Source: Reclinomonas americana ATCC 50394 (taxonomy: Eukaryota > Jakobida > Jakobea > Jakobida). Taken from it: 20,904 bases of DNA. Made by a program: the position numbers and the translations under genes. Under the pieces are notes generated by a model that saw only the letters and a list, made by a program, of their open reading frames with translations, was not told the DNA's origin and made no database searches. How positions within the stretch are numbered: position 1 is the first letter of the stretch; every line of letters starts with the position of its first letter. The stretch is taken from NCBI GenBank assembly GCA_048213135.1, contig PS015772.1, positions 2,330-23,233 on the forward strand, in the 5' to 3' direction. This document shows positions 1 through 9,388 of the stretch, in pieces.

Positions 1-342
1 CGATCCATCACAATCGCATGCTCAGCTTGACTTTAACGCCAAGCATGTTCTGGCGGACTTTATGCTCCGAAGTACTTAATTTAAGTACTAGATGAACTAC
101 ACGCACGTGGTCCGCTTCGCAAGTGTTTGTATCGACGTCGATCGATATCGGACTTCGCGCTGCTTTGACGAATTCGGATGACGGCCTCCCAGGTCTCCGC
201 AAATACGTACTTCCTTCTTGGTTGTACAGGCTTCTCTCGTACACGGTGCACCACTTGCCACCCAAACTCGGAGAAACACCTTCGCAAATCAACCATTTCG
301 TCGCGGGACGAACCTCTTCTTCGTCTTCTTGGCGAGACCACA
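1..342. other. Left-edge region upstream of the BAR gene, no gene assigned
   Basis: Short reading frames exist on both strands, but none shows a recognisable domain or a splice-compatible continuation. The segment presumably holds the promoter and 5' UTR of the gene starting at 343, and perhaps the end of a gene outside the window. It is less GC-rich near 70-90 than the rest of the window. It contains a perfect 9-bp inverted repeat (71-79 against 81-89, one central base) and a 12-bp palindrome ATCGACGTCGAT near 131-142. Confidence 0.5.
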
Positions 343-1786
343 ATGGGCCAGAATTCCTCGACACCCAGCAGCGACCCCGCACCTCCCGCCGACGCTGCCG
401 ATGCCGCCGCCCGCCATCAACAGCAGCTGCGCGCCTCAGCGCAAAACGCCGCGCAAAGTGCTGCCGCCCGTGTGCTCCTCGGCAGCGCCGGAGACCTGGG
501 CCTGAACATTGCTCTTCCTGTGGACGCCCACCTGCCCGCAGCACAAGTGGTGGACGATGATCCGCGTGTCAGCGTTGCTGCCGCTGTGCGTTCACCTCTC
601 CCTCCATTCTCCCACTCGCCCTCTCTCTCCCACTCACTCCTCCGCGTTGCAGGAATACGACCGCCTGATGACCGCCTACCGTACTCTGGAGGCCGAGCTT
701 TCCGAGTCCTTCAAACACTACCCAGAGATCACGTCCACTGGACAGCGACTGTGTCGTGAGTCGGTGACATACTCGGAGGTGCGTGTGTTCCGTTCTGTTT
801 CTTGGTGGTGTCCGCGACAGCCGTCCGCCTCTCACCGCCATTGCACGCACAGGTGGGCCGCAACTTTGCTCAGTCGCTCACTAGCTTTGCACTCGACATG
901 CCACGCGACTCGGCCGTGCGCGATGTCATGGCGCGATTTGGAGCGTGCGTCGTCACTCAAAGCTCGTTCGCACATTCGCGCCTGCTCACTCTCCCTTGCG
1001 TGTGCGTGCATGCAGTCACTTTGATACCATTTTCGCTCTCCAGCACACAGTGGTGTGTTGCTTTCCTTGCACCTCACACAGCCGTCTCTCTGACTCCCAT
1101 TTTCAACACGATAGCACAATCGCGCTGCCGAGGACTTTGTCGCACCCGCACGAGACTTTGCCTCGAAGGAGCTGGTGGAGATCCGAGAGACGCAAGGCAG
1201 ATTCACCGCCGCGGCGCAGAAAGCGGAGCGTGTTTTGCGCTCGCTGCGGGCGCGGAAGAAGGCCGACCCGAGCCGTGAGTTGAACGACATGGACGACTAT
1301 TTCCACGAGATGCAGGGGTGTCTCCGCCGTGTCGACTATGTCATCAAGGTCGACCATCCGTGCTCCTTACGCAGAGTCGTCACCGCCTCCCACTCACCAC
1401 CGGCTGTCACGTGCAGGTGCGCGATTTTTCAAGTATCAAGCAACTGTGTCACGTGTGCGACGGACTGCGCGAGTTCTTCGCTTCTGGTCTTGCTGCTATG
1501 GACGGTACTCCCGCTCGCTTCTTTGCCCACGAGGGTGTTGTGCGTCGTTACTTATACTCGCACGCAGAAATTCAACCGTATCTCGAGGGCACAAAGATGC
1601 AGCTGTCCCTGGTTCGTGGCTTGCCTCTCTCGCGTTGCATTTATTTTTCCCTCACACATCCTTCTTCAGGCGGCTGCTCGGCCCGGAGTACCCGTCAGTC
1701 GTGGCGAGGTAGAGGGTGGACCGTCGTCGTCATCGTCTGCGGCTTCCGCTGCTGCCGACGCCGGAGCCAGTGGAACGGGATTGTGA
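343..1786 (+). CDS. BAR-domain protein, possibly N-myristoylated
   Basis: Inferred exons are 343-585, 653-778, 853-944, 1016-1049, 1115-1348, 1417-1611 and 1670-1786, giving about 346 aa. All phases join without a stop. The central part (about residues 82-305) is a predicted long helical bundle with BAR-family landmarks: AVRDVMARFG, then DFVAPARDFASKELVEI, then a basic stretch RSLRARKKAD, then a final helix beginning VRDFSSIKQL. BAR domains dimerise into curved modules that bind and bend membranes. No PH, SH3 or ArfGAP domain follows; the last 40 residues are Ser/Ala/Gly-rich. The start at 343 is chosen because it gives MGQNSS, a Gly-2/Ser-6 context typical of N-myristoylation. Frame and exon chain are well supported; the BAR assignment rests on pattern recognition and could be another BAR-like coiled-coil family. 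The first donor could be 568 instead of 586. Confidence 0.72.
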
Positions 1787-1829
1787 CGTGCCCTCATCGT
1801 AGAGTAAAATACATGTAACTGGTGGTGTG
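1787..1829. other. 43-nt spacer between convergent stop codons
   Basis: The BAR gene stops at 1786 (+) and the DUF3253-propeller gene stops at 1830 (-). Both 3' UTRs must lie in this spacer or run into the opposite gene. An A-rich patch (agtaaaataca) lies within it. No separate terminator structure is visible. Confidence 0.7.
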
Positions 1830-3653
1830 TTACTCGGCCGCCGTTTTTCGCACCCACAGCTTGGCGTCCTCGAGAAGGAAGGCGCGGAACACGGTCGTCA
1901 CCAGTGCTCGACTCTGCTGCGGCAACTCGCGCACCGCCGAATACGCGAGCTCCACGTTGGCGACCTCCACCTCCAGCGCAGCCACTGTGGCGACAAAGTA
2001 GATCAGCACCCGTCTGACACACCTCTCCTCTCAACCTTTTCCCCTCCTCACCTACGTCAATCAGCGTGTGCAACTGCAAGTTACCGCGACAATGATGTGC
2101 AACAAAATGCTGACCGTCTTCGCTAATGTCGACCCACGCGGCGTCCTTGATGTGGTGCACAGAAGCTCCCGTCCGTGTATCCCACACCCACATTTGCCGC
2201 ACATGCTCCGTCTGGCCACGCAGCCCCAGTGAGCACAGGATCGGAAACACGAACACATCACCAAAGGGGACCACACGCACAATCACAAATATATCGCCGC
2301 TGACCCACGACACCCACGCCACCTGCAGCACAAACACGTCAGGAGCCAGCAACAGCATTTCACACTCAAGCACAGCGCAACTGGGCTCTCGCACTCCAGA
2401 TCCGGCACACACAGCAGCTTGTCACCAGAGGCAATGTGAAACACCTCGAGCACCTTTCGGCGCGATCGTTCACCGCGCACATCCACATCGCTGACGCACG
2501 CAATTCGGGTATCATCGTGACTAAACGCAACTCCGCACCCACCAGTCGGCACATGCAGCAGCGACAGGGAGCGCGGACGTGCTCGAATGTTTGTCAAGTC
2601 GACCAGACACACGTGTGGGAACCAACCCATGACAGCCAGCAGGCCAGAGCGACAACTGATGGCTGCACATTCGGGCCGAAAGGCGACATCCACTGAACCC
2701 ACGAAGCGATCCACTGACGACACCGGAAACCGATTGCGTGCCAGCCGGTACGCGACGATACCATTCTCCAGCATGAACACCACGAAGCGATTGCATGGCG
2801 AAAAGTACTTGATCGAGTGCCGCAACCGGTACAGCGCTCGATCCGAGAACGCCTCGGCCACTCGCCCAGCACGCAGATCGACCCCAATCAGCTTGGACAG
2901 GTTTTCTTGCTGCGGACCGACCTCCACCATCACGCAGTCGGGGCCGCCGTGCGGCGCCAGACTCATGTTCACAATCGGTGAGTCGCTCAGGTCTTTCACC
3001 GCATCGCCCACACGGCGACACGGCCCCATATCCCACAGCTGCAGACCCCCGTGGATATCGCACACCGCCACGCGAGGCGTCTCTCGTTGCCGTGAGCAGA
3101 AGCACAGGCGCGCAGCTGGTGGATCGCTGATGCTCATCTCTCGTGTGCGACATACAAACGGCCGGCGGCCACCAATCGTCGGGATTGCTGACGAAGACGA
3201 GATGGTGGTGCTTGGTGGTGCCGGTCGTGGTGGAGAAGGCGACGCTGCTTGCAGCGGTGGAGCTGGCGGCGGCGGCGGCGGTGGTGGTGGTGGTGGTGGT
3301 GACGGTGGTGGTGACGGTGGCAGTTCTGCCTCCACTGCAGGCGCAACGCGGAGACGAATGGCACCACGCAGCGGCACTGTGGGGTCCAGTACACGATCCT
3401 GATGACGCCAGCGATCGTCAGTTGGACCGTCCAATCACAATGCATCACAATCACAATCACAAACCTTTTGCGTGATCAGAATGCGTCCTTGCACGGCCAG
3501 CGCCGCCGCTGCCGTGCGCACCGCAGGCATCAGTGCACGCCAGGCCTCTGCTGACACTCGCCGCGCCACCTCCGACGGACAACACGACTTGTGCGGTCCG
3601 CGTTCCTGCACCAGTTGCAGAATTGCCGCTTCCAGAGCCGCCTGATCACCCAC
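1830..3653 (-). CDS. DUF3253 domain fused to a WD40/beta-propeller-like protein
   Basis: Inferred exons, in transcript order, are 3653-3465, 3398-2364, 2322-2052 and 1984-1830, about 549 aa. Residues about 5-85 match DUF3253, a small winged-helix-like domain common in bacteria: LVQERGPHKSCCPSEVA, WRALMPAVRTAAAALA, GRILITQK, then DPTVPLRGAIRLR. The domain is interrupted by intron 3399-3464, exactly where ITQK joins DRVLDP. A proline run (about residues 90-112) encoded by a GGT/GGC tract follows. Residues about 150-510 show propeller-like blades, for example GGLQLWDMG, VAFSHDDTRIA and MWVWDTRTGA. The C-terminus is a helical tail ending KLWVRKTAAE. The intron at 2323-2363 is only 41 nt; a donor at 2381 (59 nt) is the alternative. 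DUF3253 has no established function, so none is assigned. Exon continuity is good; the blade count cannot be judged by eye. Confidence 0.8.
3265..3320. repeat. GGC/GGT trinucleotide tract coding for polyproline
   Basis: The plus strand reads (GGC)n followed by (GGT)n with a few GAC interruptions. On the minus strand it is CCN codons and encodes the proline run linking DUF3253 to the propeller. It is an in-frame, length-variable microsatellite candidate. Confidence 0.85.
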
Positions 3654-3788
3654 TGTGCGCGAGACGCAAAGTGTGTCAAACAGACATGCTCACAGAGAGA
3701 GAGAGAGAGATCGTTCTCCTCTCTCGCAACTGTCTGTGAGTCGACGCGGCGCGAAAATTCATGTCGTGTCGTGTTTTTGTCGCGAGGG
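3654..3788. promoter_or_regulatory. Divergent intergenic region (bidirectional promoter)
   Basis: These 135 nt separate the start codons of the DUF3253-propeller gene (-, 3653) and the four-helix membrane protein gene (+, 3789), so both promoters and 5' UTRs must fit here or overlap. A GA tract of about 14 nt lies near 3697-3711. No TATA box is evident. Confidence 0.55.
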
Positions 3789-4524
3789 ATGATGCACGCC
3801 GTGGATGTGGATCGCGAGGCCAAAGTCGCCGGCTGGTTCGCGCGGAATCGACACACGCTGTTGCTCATGGCGTGGTATGCGTGCCACATGTGGCTGTATC
3901 ATCAGCTGAGCGTGAGCATGTTTGACATGCTGGCGGATTATCGCGAGTGGAACCGCCAGCAGCCGCGCACGCCAAGCCACATTGGTCTGGTGAGTGATCC
4001 ACGCACAAGGCGCACAGCACACATACGCACACACCTGCATGCATGCAATGATTGTGACACGTGGGGTCGCACTTGTCCGGATTTTGATTTTCATGCATTG
4101 ACACGTGTGTGTGTCTGCAGGGCTTCATCTTTCTCATCGCCTTCATCATCAGTGCGGTGGTGTCGCTGATTGTCACTCTGATCTCTGGTCGCTGGATCAG
4201 CCCGGTTCTGTTGAATCTGGTGACGCTGTACAAGTGGCGCGAGCTGAATGCTGCTGTCGCCGCCAGCCAGTGGAGCTCGCAACTTGGCGACCTCGCCTTG
4301 GGTTCGTACAGACCCTCCCCCCTCCCCAGTGACTCCGCTCACATGCCTACCCCCTCTCTCTCCCTCTATCAGAATACGGCATGGTGCAGGTGGCTGCACT
4401 GGTCGTCACGGTGGTCAACGGACTGCGCCTGCTTGCCGGCTGGTTTGGGTGGCTGACCGCCGTCTTCATGAGCGTATCGCTCTTCTTCCTGACCAGTTAC
4501 ATACTGGTGTTGCTCGAGGACTGA
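3789..4524 (+). CDS. Small multi-pass membrane protein of unknown family
   Basis: Inferred exons are 3789-3989, 4121-4301 and 4373-4524, encoding 177 aa. The sequence predicts about four membrane helices: residues about 19-40 (LLLMAWYACHMWLYHQL), about 68-92 (GFIFLIAFIISAVVSLIVTL), about 130-148 (MVQVAALVVTVVNGLRLLAG) and about 150-172. The last two form a tight pair before the short acidic tail VLLED. A charged loop with DYREWNRQQPRTPSH separates helices 1 and 2, and another with YKWRELNAAV lies between 2 and 3. No conserved catalytic or transport motif was recognised, and I do not assign a family. The first of two adjacent ATGs was taken. All three exons join in phase through GTGAGT and GTTCGT donors. 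Confidence 0.75.
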
Positions 4525-4551
4525 GGTGAATGAAGAGCACGCAACCACCCT
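4525..4551. other. 27-nt spacer between convergent stop codons
   Basis: The membrane-protein gene stops at 4524 (+) and the UFD2-like gene stops at 4552 (-). There is no room for separate 3' UTRs, so the transcripts probably overlap tail to tail. Confidence 0.7.
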
Positions 4552-7500
4552 TCACTGCGGTGCGCCGGCACGGAACTCGCGAATTCTCTCCAGCAGATCG
4601 GGACCTACAAGGCACCATTCCTCGTCACCATCAATTCCAGTGTCTCGCAAGATCGCACATGGAACACGTGACGCAACGAGGTATCAGGTCGGCCTCGGAG
4701 ATCGGCAAGTTGGTGAACGGATTCTTGCCCTTGTCCATGATGCATCGCCGGATCGCGTCGCGGTCAACCACTTGCCCGCTCGGCAGCTCCACGGGGTCGC
4801 TCATGAGGTCGTCGGTCAGCGCATCTGCGTGCGAGAGCAGCAAATTAGCAGTGGCACGCACCCATATACTGTGGCGCGCATACCACGCAGTTCAGGCGGC
4901 GGATCGGCAAAATAGGCAGCCTGCCGTTCGACCACGAGCTCCGCGTCGACCAGGCGACGCAAGAACATGTCGAAGCGGTCGCACTTGTCGTCCGGAATGA
5001 TTCCACGATTGCGCAAGAGCACCGAGGCGTTCTCGAATGTGCGTCTCTTGTAGTACAACGTGTCTCGTACGACAGCCAACGGAAACTGCTCCTCGTCCGA
5101 CATGCACACATACATGCTGGCGGTCTCGCTCAGCAGTCGCCGCGGATCGAACTTGTACTGCTCGCGATTCTCCACCTGGCGCGCAGGCCGACCACGACGA
5201 TCAGTAACACGAACAGTCAACCAGCCACACACTGTACTCCCATCATTTCTCACCTGCAACTGCGAGTTGGCATTGGTCAAGTAGTTCAGCAAGTAGTTCA
5301 GGACGCCCACAACACGCGGCAGCATCGCCTGCGAGACAACACCATAAGCACCACAAGCAGGCAGTGTGAATGCGTGCTCGACGAGACCTCGCTGCAGAAA
5401 CGGCGGGGAATCATCTCCGACATCCAGCGTGTCATCTCGGTGGTGGCCATGGAGCACGAAATGTACGACTTGGCGCTCTTTTGGTTCTCTCGGTACTCGC
5501 GCACCTGCGCCTCTTGTGCGTCCTGCGCACGAGCAAGTGTCAGAACACAGCTGTGTCGTCGCCCTAAAAAATGGAACAGGGAGACTGACCGCCGGGAGCG
5601 ACAAGAAGGCTTCTTCGTGGCGCTGCAGCTCGTGCTCCCGAATCTTCTTCAGCGTGGCAATGGTCTCGTCCAGCAGATACGTGCAGTCGTTCAGCAGCAT
5701 GTGCAAAAAGTGATCAAAAAGCGAAGTGCTGTGGACACAGACCGTCAGCATCAGCAAGAACTATGCGCACGTGGAGGGAGCCAACACACGCACTTGGCCA
5801 AATCGAGAATGCGCGGCGTCCAGTGTCGGTGGGAGCGCATCTTGGCGAACACAAGAGCCACCAGGTGGCGTGCCTGGTACTTGTCGAATCTCACTGCAAA
5901 TACACAGTCAGATCACAATCAATATTCGCTGTCACACAAGAGCACACCACGCAACGTGCTTCCGCATCCACATACAGCTGAATGCTATTGTGTGAACAGC
6001 GGGGTCAGTGAGCTGTACATGCACCGAGGAGTGGAAAACGACGAAAAATGACGCAACATGCCAGGCACGAGCATCGCCGCAATGTCGGGATTGTCGAGCA
6101 TCACGAGCAGCGACGGTTCTCTCTGACCACGCTGAATGAGGTTGTACACCACCTGCGTGCACGCCAAACGTGAGAGCGTGAGTTGGAGGAGGAGGAGAGC
6201 GCATACAATGTCCGTCGCTCGTTGGCGTCTACCTTCAAGAAATCGTGCCGAATGCCTGCATTGGTCACCAGCCGCTTGTGTGCAATGAGCTGGGACATGA
6301 GGGCCAATGACCATGCGCACGACTGCACTTGCAGCACATTGGCGCTCTCGGTAAGTGCCGTGAAGTGAGCCAGCAACTCGCCCACATTCTCGGCCAGCAT
6401 TGTGGGCAGCATGGCATAGGTCGGCGGGACCTCGTCGGGAATGGATCTGTTGGTGTGCACGCAAGTCAGCCAACGCAGGTGCCAGCGCGTTGTGTGCGTG
6501 GCAGACTCATACCGCACGCTAGTCGGGCTCTCCAGCGCGTCGGGACTGCTACCAATGGCGTGTGCCAGCAGGTAGCGTGATGATGCCTCTGTGCGACAGG
6601 AACACAGTTCAGTCAGCGGTGCCAGGTATACACGTACTGCTCGGCAACGCACCGAGGTAATCCATCATAGGCAAGAACACATCGCGATCGTAGATCAGGC
6701 GATCAGTGGCCAGAAGCCACCGCCACTGCGGCATGAGTGGCTCCAGACCCTGCATCCCACACGAAAAAATAAGCAAAAGAACACACATCGCCATCAGTGG
6801 GGGCACGACGGCGGCGCACCTGGCCAGCGTGCTCGATTTCGGCCTGGTGGTACGTGTTGGCGGTGAACTCAAACACCTTGCGGGTGCGTATGAGACCCAG
6901 ATTGATGCAGCGGGCGGTCATGAAAAAGAGCTCCGAGTTGAAACTCTCCGGCACCTCCGGATGCTCTGCGACCGGCGTCATTCACGGCGCGCCATATTTG
7001 AGTTACACTAGAGCGCCACACAGACACACACCTCCTGCTAGATACTGTTGCACATTCTCCTCCGACCACACCAACCGATCGAGTGGGTGCATTGCGCAGT
7101 AGCGCTTCGTCAACGTGTACTCGGGTGCAATGGTCGACAGACGGCTGCCGGTGATCACCGGAGCCACCAAGTTCAACATAATGGCCGACAGGTTCAAGAA
7201 CTGCGACACATGCGTGTGAGACATGCAGACAGGCAAGGCGGCAGCAGTGCTCTCGCGACACGCAACAAAGCCCTCGGTGCCAAACTGGTGATCGACGTCA
7301 CCACCAAACAGCTCAAACTGCGGGTGAGAAGCAATTGTCAGCGTGCGTGCGTGTGCGTTGAAGAGCTGCAACGCAAAAAAACACACCCGAATGGAGTTGC
7401 GCATACGGCTGGCGTCCAGCGCCACGCCGATCCACTGCAGAAGTGCCGCGCGCGAAGGACTGTTGCGATCCTTCAGAAAATTGCGGAAAATCTGAGTGAG

Positions 7501-9150
7501 CACACTCTGCGCACAGCGACACTCCACACAGTGAGTGAGGTGGGTAGCCGGACGACGGCCAGCACGTCACTGCACCTGGTGTGACTGGATTTTGCTGGAT
7601 AGAACAGAGATCTTGGAGTCGACGTCCTTTTGCGAGAGCATTTTGGTGGGGAAGAAGCGGCGCAGCAACTCGGTCTGCATTGCACACGTGAGCACCCACG
7701 TTGAACGCACACACACATGGAAATGAGAGGCACACAACCTGCTGGAGCGGGTGAAAGCCCACAAGAATGCCGAGCAGCGACGACACTTCCAGCTGTCGAC
7801 CGTAGAACGACTCGTGCAGTGGCATTGGCATCCATTGCGGCTGGCTGATCAGCTGTGCACTCGCTCGACAGAGTGAGAACGAGGTGATTGCGGGAAGCGC
7901 GGAGGGATCAGCTGCCGGCGTACCACTTTCTGCACCGCACGGATGCACGTGAGCTTCTCGCACGCAATGACCAGTGGGAGGAAGTTGTCCAGCATGGTCA
8001 TCTTGACAAGCTCACGATTCACGTGATTGAACTGGGCGATGCACATCTGATAATGGCGCATCGTGTTGTCAGTGCTCTCTCGTCTCTCCACACACACGCA
8101 TCACACCACGTTACCTTCAGCAGCTCAATCTCGTCACTCTCATGCACCCCCTCCCAGATGGCCATCATGAACTCGGCAGACACCGAATGCTGACCCTCGC
8201 CACACAGACCACGCAGCAGTTCGCGACCGGCCCGTCCCCAACTGGAGTGCCAAGGAAGGTTGGCTTCCAACAACGACTAAAGAGAGAGGTGGCGGCATCG
8301 GCACTCACTTTGACACGTCTCGCTCGCCGGCATACATGATCTCCAGTTCGGCACTCCTGCACAGAGGATGAGCAACTCGTAGCGACGACACAAAAAAGGA
8401 CAGCGACGACGGAACACTGCTGCCGAATGCTCGCAGTCAAACAGATCGTAGTTGAGCAGCAGCAGCTTGCTGATGCGGCAGATCACAGGCAACACCGCCG
8501 ACTGTAGCACATCGACCACCGGCGCCTGCGATTCCTGCGCTCGCTCCATGAATGTCACCAACTACGAACAACAGAGAGCGAGAGATGCATGCGCGGACCT
8601 CCAGTCGCTCCGCGTGCTCCCTCGCTCGCTCAAAGCAGCCGGCCAAGTACTCGAGTCGCGACTGCATTCGTGGCTTGTTTCGCGGGCTTGATCCAGCAGC
8701 AGCCGACGACGATGTCGGTGATGATGACGATGCCGAAGAGGAGGGCGACGATGGAGACGAGACTTCGCCTTCTGCTTGGCCTCTGTGCGGCAGAAAGCGC
8801 GGGTCGCACGAGAGGATCTCCACTAGCGCAGGTTCCACGTGCTGTGCACACAGGAGCAGTGCTGTGCAGAGGGTGGCATTGAGTTGAAGAGACAAGAGAC
8901 AAGAGCGCGTGTGTGTGTGTGGAGACGCAACGACGATTGGCTTGTGCGAGCTCCAGATGGATGCATTGCAGGTGGTAGTAGGTACGCGGATCGCGCTGTT
9001 GTTCCACCGCATTAGTGTGTGTGTATGTGAGTGAGAGAGTGTGTGACACGTGTAACTCGACGCAACAGAGGGATCCACTGTGGCCTGCAGCACGACATTC
9101 AGTGCACGCGATATGCTGCGCGCCAACTCTTCCTCTTCCGAGTCACTCAT
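4552..9150 (-). CDS. UFD2: Ubiquitin conjugation factor E4 (UFD2/UBE4), U-box E3/E4 ligase
   Basis: Twenty-four inferred exons: 9150-9067, 8995-8932, 8861-8599, 8561-8416, 8356-8317, 8276-8115, 8046-7924, 7852-7739, 7674-7576, 7506-7387, 7317-7267, 7200-7032, 6965-6820, 6749-6653, 6588-6513, 6446-6233, 6152-6025, 5889-5794, 5728-5590, 5522-5388, 5328-5254, 5175-4887, 4824-4678, 4604-4552. Phases sum to 1009 aa, close to the roughly 960-residue yeast Ufd2. The Ufd2 core is visible, for example GFFLNLSAIMLNLVAPV, then LPRVVGVLNYLLNYL, then ENREQYKFDPRRLL. The C-terminal U-box (about 944-1009) has LMSDPVELPSG, VVDRDAIRRCI, NPFTNLPI and LLERIREF. The family extends ubiquitin chains with E2s and works with Cdc48/p97 in ER-associated and ubiquitin-fusion degradation. 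The N-terminus is acidic (SDSEEEE). Uncertain points are exons 5-6 (a 40-nt intron) and the 6024/5889 junction. Confidence 0.93.
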
Positions 9151-9388
9151 TGCTCACTCGCTACGAAACACACAAGATCACACAAAACACGCTGCGTCGC
9201 CAACTTTTGCCGGGTTTTGCTTTGTCGTCGCACGGGACATGATCACAAAAAAAGCAACATCACTTCACTCGCCGTGACCGCCAAAGCTGCCAGTTCTTCG
9301 CTGCAGCGTCGCTGATCACTACGTCGTACACACACAAAGCAGAAAAAAAAGTACTTACAACAGGAAAAATCCATTAACAAAAAATGAA
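9151..9388. promoter_or_regulatory. Intergenic region holding the UFD2 promoter
   Basis: These 238 nt lie between the stop of the F-box/LRR gene (9389) and the start of the UFD2-like gene (9150); both are read on the minus strand. It must contain the upstream gene's poly(A) region, which is A-rich on the plus strand near 9340-9385, and the UFD2 promoter. No gene is seen. Confidence 0.5.

Noticed and set aside
2587-3402. Plus-strand reading frame with a polyglycine tail opposite the DUF3253-propeller gene
   Set aside because: It is the antisense shadow of the polyproline tract and the propeller; it has no domain and no splice-consistent continuation.
3465-3653. Bacterial contamination because of DUF3253
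   Set aside because: The domain is split by a canonical intron and continues into a spliced gene flanked by ordinary nuclear genes.
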